This document shows positions 40,552-51,300 of a DNA stretch of 64,000 nucleotides, piece after piece. The notes below the pieces were generated by a model, which worked only from the letters and a program-made list of their open reading frames with translations, did not search any database and was not told where the DNA came from. The translations under genes and the position numbers were made by a program. Location of the stretch: the NCBI RefSeq assembly GCF_905220415.1, contig NC_059554.1, positions 8,891,001 through 8,955,000 on the forward strand, written 5' to 3'. This DNA comes from Colias croceus (lineage: Eukaryota > Arthropoda > Insecta > Lepidoptera > Pieridae). Within the stretch, counting starts at the first letter, position 1. Each line of letters opens with the position of its first letter.

Positions 40552-43500
40552 ATGGCCGTGCAATCTGACTCCGGCGGGAAGGACGACGTGAAGACTCAGT
40601 TCGTGACGCGGGAGGGGACGTACCGGTTGATGACACTGTCGGAGTACTCGAGGCCTAATCGTGTTGGTTATACCAGTGGTTCGGGGTCGTCTCATGTGCG
40701 CGTGTCACTGGTGTCTCTCCCGCCGGGGGGCGGAGCGCCCGGCTCGGACGGCCCGACCTCCGAGGATAGGATATGTTTTAACCATGGAAAGGAGTTGTAT
40801 GTTTATGTATACAGAGGAGTTAAAAAGGTATGTATTATGTTTTATATCTTAATTAATTATTATTCATCATAAACACTACATAACTGGAATTCAAAATATT
40901 CATTACAAAAGTGCAGTAACATGCATATAATAATCAAAATTGTTATGCAACATTCAAAATATGTGTATATAGCCTGTACATATTGAATGTTTTTGAGTAT
41001 AAGAAATTCATACATCAGAAAGTATCATACAAATTCTTTTATCATTCTTCAATTAAATTGTTAGGTATGTGATTAACTACAATTAACATAGAATTATTAG
41101 AAAATACAAATTGTACTTCACCCCTAAATTAAGTATCAAAGTATTAAGTCATACATCAAAGTATTACAAGAAAGTACTTGAATGATATCTGGATACTTGA
41201 TTAGAATGTGGTTTGATGAGACAATCTAATTATCTAATTGGATATAAATAGTTTACACAAAACATCATGTTTCCCTTATTAATACACAAGTCAGCTATTT
41301 TTAAAATTAATCTTCTTTTATTCTTATAGTCGAGGAGCTTGTCAAGCTTTTTTATACACACAGAATGGCTCATCTATACTAATATTATAAAGCTAAAGAG
41401 TTTGTTTGTTTGTTTGAACGCGCTAATCTCGGGAACTACTGGTCTGATTTGAAAAATTCTTTCAGTGTTAGATAGCTCATTTATCGAGGAAGGCTATAGG
41501 CTATATATCATCACACTACGACCAACAGGAGTGGAGCCACGGGAGTAAAACCGCGCGGAGCAGCTAGTATCATATAATGTGATAAAATCTCAAATTTCTA
41601 TCTTATCATTAAATGTCTTTTGATTTGAATAGTTTGGTTTTGTTACTAACTATTTGGGAAAATTTTATAGATTATTGATTCATACAAATTGCATTACTCA
41701 AGTAACATCAAGTATAATAAAGGAAAAGGAATGTTAGTAAACTAGCATTAACTTAACTGTATACCTTAAGTTTTACAATTTCTTTGCACTAATTACATAC
41801 ATACATTTGATTATTTCTGTTCACATAAAAGTGCATCAAATGTATGAAAGTGCAAAATGGTACCAAATATTAGCTTTATTACAGAATTCTATTGGGATAA
41901 ACATTTTTTTACTTAACGGATAAATTTTATAACCCAACAAACAAACTGAATTAAACTTCAGATCTTTATTTCTCAGTAGTGTTAATTGCGAACATATAAT
42001 ATTCTAATTAGATAATTTTGTAACTATATGCATTTGAACTTGATAAGAACAATCAATTGATTTACACTATTGTACCGTTTTATTGAATAAAGGTCAGTTA
42101 CAAAGTATTGCACATCATTAATTATATAGAGAATAGAAATATAAACAATAGAACTTAAGCTGCAGTAGCAGTTGGAATAAATTAGATTAAAATCTTTCAT
42201 AATCTTATTTCCATCTGAGATAACTTGAGCGTACATAATAATGTTTCCTTTATTATATAATTACTGAGATTCATTCATTACTAGGTCTTGCCTATAAAAG
42301 TGTTTACACATGTCTCTTGTATTAAGTCTGAATACCTATTTAGGTATCCAGCAGTTGGTTCAAAGTAGCCTTTGTCACTCACCTACTTGTTTAATATTTT
42401 CATATGTAAACATATTTGCTTTAGAGTTAAATTTTATTAACATGAGGACACATCAATCTTAACAATTAACTGATTTAAAATTTGACTTGAAAGTACAGAA
42501 CAAATCTATAAAAGTTATATATGAATGTATTGTTCTAAGACAGGACCAAAATATACATAACTAACTACAATGTAAATATGGGATTCCCAGGATAAAACCT
42601 AGCCTATGTTGCTCATAGAAGATGCAGCTTTCTAATGGTGAAATAATTTTTGAAATCAGTCCAGTTGTTTATGCGTGAAAACCATACATACATACATAAT
42701 TACAAACCTTTCCTCTTTATAATATTAATATAGATTTGTCTATCATACTGTTTAGTAGTTTTTATAACTACTTCAAGTCTATTTGAGTGTTTGTTTTTAT
42801 ATTAGTAACAAATTTAACCCAAAACCATTTTAGTTCATAAAATAATAAAAATACTTACACCAGCATTACCTTAACTTATCATAATTTATATATTTTTAGG
42901 CAGCTGATCTCACAAAACCAGTCGACAAGAAGATGTACAAGGGAACAAATCCGACGTGTCACGACTTCAATACAGTCACGATGACAGCGGACAGTGTCTC
43001 GTTAGTCATAGGGTTTTCTACCGGCCAAATACAACTAATAGATCCTATTAAGAAAGAATTAAGTAAATTGTATAATGAAGAGGTGAGTTTACTTTCAATT
43101 GTCTTATTTTTAATAATTAAAATAAGCAATAGGTCCAACAGTTGTGTGGATGTAAAGTAGATCTAGATAGAACTTTTTTGCCATCTTTTGATACCTATAA
43201 AAAAAGTCTTCTGGAATTACCATTTATAAAAACAAATGGAATACAACTTAACAAGAAAAAAACTACATGAAAATGGATTAACATGCACTTATCAAGTTTT
43301 TATAATATATTTTGATGTATGTTTTCTATCGAATTTAATGTGTCAATAATTAATATTCAACAACATCAAAAGAATATTTTTTTTAATAACACCCACCTCT
43401 ATAATTCAAACCTCCCAAACGTTTCGTAATTATATGCATTGTATAACTCCAGAGGCTGATAGACAAGACGCGCGTCACTTGCATCAAGTGGGTGCCGGGC

Positions 43501-44983
43501 TCGAGCAACCTGTTCATAGCGGCGCACGCGTCGGGCCAACTGTACGTGTACAACGAGGAGCTCGCGTGCGGCTCCGCGGCGCCGCACTACCAGCTGTTCA
43601 AGGGCGGGGACGGCTACTCGATACACACCTGCCGGACTAAGAGCACTAGGAACCCTTTGTATAGGTGGGTAATGGCCAATGGGTTTGGATAGTTGGTTCT
43701 GCAATTTACTCACAAATTTGAAATTCACACAATCATTCACATTAAAATATTGGTCGGTTCATATTTGTATTACCTACTTATTTAAAAAGTCTGCAATAAA
43801 TGTTCAAGTTTTTCAAACAACTCATTTAACATATTTTAAGCTGGACATTTACAGATTTTTTATTTATAAACAATACACTTTTTTGTTTTTCAGGTGGGTT
43901 ATAGGAGCAGAAGGCAGCTGTATAAATGAATTTGCATTTTCACCGTGCGGGGCGAACTTAGCCGTTGTGTCCCAAGACGGTTTCCTACGAGTATTTCACT
44001 ACGACACTATGGAGCTGATAGGCCGAGCAAGGTCATATTTCGGCGGGTTCCTCTGTGTGTGCTGGTCGCCAGACGGAAAGTACGTCGTGGTCGGCGGAGA
44101 AGACGACCTAGTGACTGTCTGGTCGTTCAGTGAACGGAGGGTCGTGGCTCGGGGCCAAGGACATAGGTCCTGGGTCTCCGTAGTCGCCTTCGACCCCTAC
44201 ATAGTCAGCTTCACCGACCCAGAAACGGAAGAAACCCATGAAGACAAAAGTGAAAGTGTTCAGTGTTATAGATTAGGCAGTGTTTCACAGGACACGCAGT
44301 TGTGCTTATGGGACTTAACGGAGGACGTATTACGGCCCCCGGTCAGAACGCGAGCGTCTACCCACTTATCCCCTAATAGTCAGAATTTCTCCCCAAACGG
44401 AGTTCCTGGAACGAAAATACCTGCAAAGTGTGCAAAGAGCAACAAAATTGGTCACAAACACGCAGAGCTGAGCGGGTCGAATGCGGCGGGTGAACCATCT
44501 GGCGCTAAACCGGCCAAATCTAAAGCAAATAACGTATCGACGTTGAATATAAGCGTTGGAAAAGCTAAAGAGGAATCATCTGGTTCGTTAGGAGTTAACT
44601 TCACGCAAAGATTAGCGGCGTTATCGTTCGGTGAGCGGCGATCGGATCACAGAAGGAATTTCAGTTTAACGAAACCCACCGAGAAATCTTCAGCGTCGAA
44701 CACGGTCGCATTGAGAGGCAAGTCGGCGGGAGCGCAGTCGAACGACAGCTACGACCCTTTAAAGTTGATAGGGACACCTTCATGTCCGAGATTTGACGAA
44801 TGTCCAGTGTTGGAGCCGTTAGTGTGCAAGAAGATAGCGCATGAGAGATTGACGGCACTGTTGTTCCGAGCGGAGTACTTCATTACGGCGTGTGCGGACG
44901 GGTGTGTGAACACATGGTCGCGGCCCACGCGGACCCACAACGGGGACGCGAGACGAAGGGACCGCATCGAGCTGGTGGACTAG
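40552..44983 (+). CDS. WDR20: WD repeat protein 20, cofactor of USP12/USP46 deubiquitinases
   Basis: Complete gene. Exons 40552-40827, 42900-43082, 43453-43664, 43894-44983; 1761 nt, 586 residues (human 569). N-terminal KTQFVTREGTYRLM and EYSRPNRVGY match the family, as do GTNPTCHDFN, IDPIKKELSKLYNEE, LACGSAAPHYQLFK-like, CRTKSTRNPLYRWV, SQDGFLRVFHYDTMEL and KYVVVGGEDDLVTVWSF. A Ser/Asn/Lys-rich, poorly conserved linker (about 395-495) precedes TPSCPRFDECPVLEPLVCKK and a final WD strand ending NTWSRP. Known role: beta-propeller that allosterically activates the USP12/USP46 complex. The protein extends about 20 residues past the usual end. The donor and acceptor around intron 3 share AGGTGGGT. 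Confidence 0.96.
41374..41570 (-). repeat. SINE-like repeat (family B) in WDR20 intron 1
   Basis: CTATACTAATATTATAAAGC ... GGCTATAGGCTATATATCAT ... CGGAGCAGCTAGT. Same family as 54140-54319 in opposite orientation. Confidence 0.75.
42578..42735 (+). repeat. Truncated SINE-like repeat in WDR20 intron 1
   Basis: 'tgggattcccaggataaaac' ... 'ttcctctttataatattaat' plus 'atagat' resembles the 3' two thirds of the 12601-12819 copy. Confidence 0.65.
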
Positions 44984-46190
44984 CGGGACTTGGGGCACCT
45001 GTACCAGCTGTACTACTGCATATATCGCAAGACTTTTAGGGAATTCGTCCTGTATTAGTGTGGATCGAGTTAATTCTATTACTGATATCGTCCTCTGTTA
45101 ATAAGAAACTGCAATTTTTATGCATTTATCTAGTTATGGGGCAAGTCCTCTTTTTAAATTTAAATAATTTCTTTGTTTTTTAAGTATCCTTTAACACTGC
45201 TTGTTCATAATTATTGATAGATGACAATACAGCAATAGAATTGAAGCTTTATATTGAGTAGTGCATACTGGTATGGCCTAAGGGGGGTAAATAATTCCAT
45301 AGTAGACAGATTGGTTTGAATGTTGTGCAAGTTTAGTGATGTGATGCTATCCAAAATGTTTTGAAGGCTTTTATTGACTTTTTATAACTCACCTAACTGT
45401 TACTGTAAATATTAATATTAAGAGAATATTAATTACCTTTCATATGCATTGCTTTCTTGTGTAAATCATCTTGATCACTCCAATTTTACTTTTCTGAGAA
45501 TTTAGTACTATCAATTTAGAAAAAAATAAAGTGTCTCAAAAATTATTAGGTTAAATTGTCTGATTTTATCATCATACTGAAAGAAAATAGTTCCTTCCTC
45601 CTCCCTATATGATTTAGACTCAAACAGAACTGCATTTAATAATAAAATCAATTAAAACAGTTTGGATAGCAACGAAAGGTGTGTCAATGTTAAAGTTATA
45701 CGAAGGCAAGTTAGATAGTGATAGTATGAGATTGTACTGTATAAACTATAAACTATTGTATATTGTTGTTAGGCTCATCTCGGCTCCTGTACATATAGTG
45801 TATCGAGCAATCCAAGATTGCCAGTTGAGTGGTCTATACAAAATTTAAAGAAACCCTTAGTTAGAAAAGACAGGTTAAAATTTGTATAGAAATGCACGGC
45901 CATAGCACTCTTGTGTTTTATTATTATCGTGAAATTATTTATTTTAATCGATTATATTATTGTTGTATCGACAAATGTGTGACTCGCGGTTTTGTATCCG
46001 TTAAGCGAGTGTTGTTATTTCATTTACTTTGGTAGGTAGACTGATTGAACAGTTAACTTCTATGTCTATGACTGATGACTAGCAAATCTATCCTTGTTTT
46101 AGTTAATTGGTTATAAGTAATTACTGATAAATTCAATAATTTCAATATGTACAATTAAATCATTACACTAATAATGTGTTTCACTTTTAC
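44984..46190 (+). other. Probable 3' UTR of WDR20
   Basis: A/T-rich, no gene. An in-frame open stretch of 24 codons follows the stop (see findings). An AATAAA-containing stretch lies near 45525; which signal is used cannot be told. Confidence 0.45.
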
Positions 46191-46555
46191 CCTTACCATC
46201 TTAAATAGAAAGGCCGACAATCTTAAATAGTTGAAGTGGAAAAATAAGTAAAAAGATAAGTATGTACTTAATTTGAAATAGGATATTTTTATCGTGATCT
46301 CAGTGGTACAATTCTTTTAGGGACGGGAGAGAAGCTTAGAGAATACATTTAGTATGAGAAAATGTAGATGAGTAGTTCCTACCGTAGACATTTCTAAAGT
46401 AGTACCGTAGTATATTATTATTAGTCTGTGGTAGTACATAATATTATGATAGTAGTTCGATTTTAAAACTTACCATTCAAAAGTTACGTTTTGCTCTCCT
46501 TTAATAAACTCTCCAGCCTCTTTCCGTCCACTGCTCCTCCTACTGCTAAGCTTTT

Positions 46556-47008
46556 AGGGTCAACTCACACCAAAAGAGCGGCGAAGCGGAGCGCAGTTTC
46601 CGTGTCATATGAATTTTAACTTTATTTTCATTACTATAATACTTATTATCGCATGAGAAGCTCGAACGAGTCGCGCGGATGCCCGCGGCGCCGCTGGAAT
46701 TCCGTGGAGTTCCATTACGGAGCCGTGCGACTGCGCGAGAAGTCGCGGGAATTCCCGAGAATGCTCGAGCATTCGCGAGCGGCCGCTGGCAATATCCCGC
46801 CCCTCGCGCCCGCTCCCCGCACGCGTCTGTGCGCGCGAGCATTCGAACTGCGCAAAGAGCGGCCCGTGAATTCATCGCGGGAAGGCGCGCGGATTCCCGC
46901 GACTGCTCGAGAAGTCGCTGGAATGCTCGAGAAGTCGCGGGTCTCCGCTACTCCGCGCTTCGCCGCGCTGCGCTGCGCTTCCCCGCTCTTTTGGTGTGAG
47001 TTGACCCT
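46556..47008. mobile_element. GC-rich 453-bp TIR element
   Basis: AGGGTCAACTCACACCAAAA (then GAGCGG) at the left and its inverse at the right end. The flanks TAAGCTTTT (46547-46555) and TATGCTTTT (47009-47017) look like a 9-bp target duplication with one change, as for Mutator-like elements. The interior is CpG-rich with many 'gctcgagaagtcgc' and 'gaattcccg' pieces, in sharp contrast to its surroundings. The ORFs in it are composition artefacts. Confidence 0.78.
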
Positions 47009-47174
47009 TATGCTTTTGAAATGAATCCAACTTTTTTTATAGATGCTTTAGATATCTTGCCCTGTAGATTTACTTTAGTCTGTAGATTTTTATATTACAC
47101 TCCACGCCATCTAGCCATTATTTAACCCTAAACCGTGTCTGAACTCCGTCTAGGTACGAAAAATTACGTACATA

Positions 47175-47996
47175 TAGGTAAACCAGAATCTGATGGCAAT
47201 TAGGGAAATCAAAATTTTGAGTGTGCAACCCTAGGGAAAATGGACTGAACGATCTTGATACTGCTTATTTTTTAGTTTGTTCTCAATATCATTAGTCACA
47301 TTACATAAGTGGACAACACTGTACTTAATAATGAGATATCCACTTAATATTATGTAGGTACATACTTACATGTATAATATACATATTACTTTTACACAGG
47401 TAATACATATTATTATTTACACATACCTATATTTGTATGTTCATTATCATTATGCCATGTGAAAATATCGATGTTATATCGATAGAAAACTAGACTGCTT
47501 ATAATTTTTTATAAAATAAAATAAAAGTAAAATAAAACTATGTTTATTTTCGTAAGTATTAACAGATACACACATTATAAAATTGACTTGGACAGCTTGG
47601 ACTTGACGAATAGCCGTATTGGAAACTCCTCAAATCTCCATTGGAAATCAACAAACAATATTATAGTTACCTACATATAATATTTTTTAATTAAAAGTAT
47701 CAAAGCGGGTAAGTCCAATTTACCAATAAAATCTTCTAAATTGAAAATTGTGATGTGTTTGACCCTTCTTCATCAAATATTTTTCTATACACATTATAAA
47801 CAACACCTCTTGCTTGTGACCACAGCGGCTTTTTCGACATTTTCGAAGATTTTTTAGACAAAATCCTAAAAATTATTTATCAACTGCAAAAAAGACAAAT
47901 AATTTGACAACCAATTTGATAGTTGTCAAATAAGTTGCCACATGAAAATCTTTTATTTCTGAAATATAAATATGCCATCAGATTCTGGTAGACCTA
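47175..47996. mobile_element. TA-target TIR element, copy 2
   Basis: 822 bp, same ends and TA flanks as 26071-27044, without the nested LINE tail. Lies downstream of MTIF2. Confidence 0.88.
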
Positions 47997-48208
47997 TAAC
48001 TATTTCATAATACGAATTTAATGTGGAATAATTAATCTATGGAATGTGTTTTTTTTTATTCTTGTCGAATAGGAAACGTAGGTATTCGATATTTAAAAAA
48101 TAATAATACAAAAATATATTATCGTGACGCCGGCACGCACGTTCATGTCACTGCACTGCACACAACGGCATCTTTTTTGAGGGTTTTCGAAATAAAATTA
48201 AGAAATAA

Positions 48209-48290
48209 ACAATTCTAATACAATTTATTATCTATCAATACAATTTATCATCATTTTATAATCCCAGATCCCAGTCCGAATTATGTTTAA
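48209..48290 (-). pseudogene. Diverged duplicate of the MTIF2 stop region
   Basis: Minus-strand reading KHNSDWDLGL-stop matches the true C-terminus KHTTDWDPGF-stop at 48382-48420, and both are followed by 'aattgtattagaatt'. It lies about 135 bp downstream of the true end. Only the last coding bases and the start of the 3' UTR are duplicated. Confidence 0.7.
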
Positions 48291-48362
48291 ACTTCACAAC
48301 GACTGTTTAAAGGTTACTTTTAGGAAAGTTAAAAATAAAAATACCAAACAATTCTAATACAA

Positions 48363-48368
48363 TTTATT
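48363..48368 (-). terminator. Poly(A) signal of MTIF2
   Basis: AATAAA on the minus strand, 13 nt after the stop. Confidence 0.6.
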
Positions 48369-48381
48369 AACTAAATCTCTT

Positions 48382-51300
48382 CTAAAATCCCGGATCCCAG
48401 TCCGTAGTATGTTTGACGTCCACCATCTTATAGCAAACTACAATATCTCCCGGTTGAACGTCGAACGCTTCTTCGAAACGAAGCCCGCATTCTGTGTCGT
48501 TCTTGATTGTAGTTACTTCCTCTTTTAAATGCTTCATTGATGCTAGTTTTCCTGGAAAGAAATGTTAATCAAAATATAGATAAAAAGGAAATGTATAATG
48601 AGTAATGACGCGGTTTAAGGTGAAATGAGACCCAAAACAGACGTTTCGAGCTCACGGAGAATTAATTTTTTTCTTCAAAAACTACCAATTTGATTTTTTT
48701 TATTTATGGATTTATTTAATTAAAGAGTTTGTCTAGTGACGTGCGGGAACCGAAACACGATTGAAAAAATTTGCCTCGATAGAAAAACGTTGTGAAGTTT
48801 CCTAAAAATTAAACGGTCAATCAATTTCATTTGGACAATAGTAAAGTAATATCAATGAAACTTTATCCACATCCACTTCCATTCAATTCTTGAGAGACGT
48901 GCGGGATTAGATTTTACATTTAATACATCAGTAATTTAAAAAATATATATTTATAAATTATTAGCACAAAATTGCGCGTAGGCCGGTCGCTTCCGCCGTT
49001 CTGCCTCCTGTTAGTCGACGCTAACGCGTCTTAGAGAGCAGTCCTGTACAACTTTTTCGCGCGGTGCCGTTGTCTACTCGCATACGTGATTTAGTGTTAG
49101 TGATACTAAAGTTTTTCATAAACATGGTGAATTTTGGTGGCCAAAACATTGATGGTGAGAACATTAGGAAGAAAATGTTGCGAAGGCAGGTGAAATAAAA
49201 CCGGCCAAGTGCGAGTCGGGCTCGCGCACAAAGGGTTCCGTAGCAGCAAATATAATAAATTACAGTTAAATCAACCTATCTCAAAAACTATAAGAGATAC
49301 TTTGATCAAACCAAAAATCGTTGAAAGAGTTAATTAGCATGCATCACCTCTATTTTTTTTAGAATTTTATACCCCGTAGTTATAAAAATAGAGGGGGGGG
49401 GACATACTTTTTACGACTTTGAGAGCTGATATCTCAAAAACCGTTCACTTTAAGAAAAATGTTTTTTAGAAAACTTTATATCATTTTAAAAGACCTTTCC
49501 ATTGATACCCCACACGGGTATGTACATCGAAAAAAAAAATTTCATCCCTCAGTTATATGTATGGGGGGCCCCACCCCCAATTCTTTTTTTTACTATTTAG
49601 TGTCATATTTTTGTAGCGGTTCATACAACACATATTCCCATCAAATTTCATCACTGTAGTACTTATAGTTTCCGAGTAAATCGGCTGTGACAGACGGACA
49701 GACGGACAGACGGACAGACGGACATGACGAAACTATAAGGGTTCCGTTTTTGCCATTTTGGCTACGGAACCCTAAAAACTACAGTTATTGAACCCAAATA
49801 GGTAATTTTGATGTTTATCATGCTTATTTATATTTATTATGTCTTTCGGCCGCTACAAGTCCAAAGATTTCAACTTCCAATATATTGATTAGGTACTAGG
49901 TATATTTACAAGTCTAATTTGAGAAACGCATAAATCAAAATTTGAAAGTTATTTTTACTTGTAATAATTAGTAATAAATATTATTTTAATTTTTTGGAGT
50001 AATATGTTTACTAAGTCTGAATTGAGCAACGCACAAATCAAGATTTTATAATTTTATGCATTCCGTCTTTATTTTTATTTATAATTTTATTTATTTATTA
50101 ATAAGTAATGTTTTAGTTATTTTTTGAGATTTCATCTTCCAATAAATATTACTGATTTGTGTATGTATGTTTATTTCTAACAGCGAAGCGCGACGAGCAA
50201 GAGACATATTTATTTACGGAATAAGGTGAAGAAGAAAAAATGAAAGTCGTATCAAGAAGATAAACATTGGAACAATAAAATAGTACCAAAACCAGCATTC
50301 GAAAATATCTGTTATGTTATGTTATATTATATAATATATCAAATGTCAAAATTCTATCTTATTATATATCATATTATATCTGATATTAAATATATCAAAA
50401 TGTCGGATATATTTATTAAAAAAAAATCAAATTTGTAAATAATATTTTTTTGTTATTGATTTTTTCAATAAATATGAGGTAAAATGTACTTTAAGGGCCG
50501 TTGAGTTGGGCAACCAAAATTTTCTTGGAGAAAGGTCTATGCCTAAGTAACTTACCCGTAAAATCTTAACCTGCGGATATTTATAGTTTTTTAGAAATTA
50601 ATTATTAAAGTTTCATATTTTTTCATACAATTTCGAGTAACCATCTTGACATTTGTTTTTTTTTTGTTGCGTTTCGTTACCTACGTACGTACGTTTTAAC
50701 CTACGTAGTTTTTTTTGTTTGAGTGGGAATCGCCATAAAGTCGCTTCTGGCACTCGCAGGCCGCTACCGCGGCACGCTCGCTTCGCTCGCTCGGCTCGTG
50801 CGGCAGTTCAAGAGTTAACCTAACACGCTCGTCGCTTCGCTCCTCGCTACCTATTTGAATACTAAAAGTAAAAGTTAATCGATTTTAAAAACTGAAGCAA
50901 GTGAGCTATAAAAATAACTATAAAATTGTTATAAAAACAATTTTATTTTGGCTAAAAACATTGAATAACATGTAAATTAATTAAATAAAAATTCATGGGT
51001 ATAAGAGTTGTATTTGCAAAAACGAAACGCAACAAAAAAAACAAATGTCAAGATTGTTGCTCGAAATTGTATGAAAAATTATGAAAATTTAATAATTAAT
51101 TTCTAAAAAACTATAAATCTCCGCAGGTTAAGATTTTACGGGTCAGTTACTTAGGCATAGACCTTCGCCCAAAAAAATTTTGGTTGACCAACTCGACGGC
51201 ACTTAAAGTACATTTTAGCCAAATATGATATATATTATGTAAAAAAAAAACCAAACGTAAATAGCGTCTATTATGTACTTTTATTATCATATTGTACGTA

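Noticed and set aside
43679..43893. Extension of the last WDR20 exon upstream to 43679
   Set aside because: Open by chance through intron 3. The AG at 43892-43893 joins in frame with exon 3 and matches the family (RW-V-GAE).
46546..47024. Three overlapping Arg/Ala-rich ORFs
   Set aside because: They arise from the GC-rich interior of a TIR transposon in several frames on both strands.
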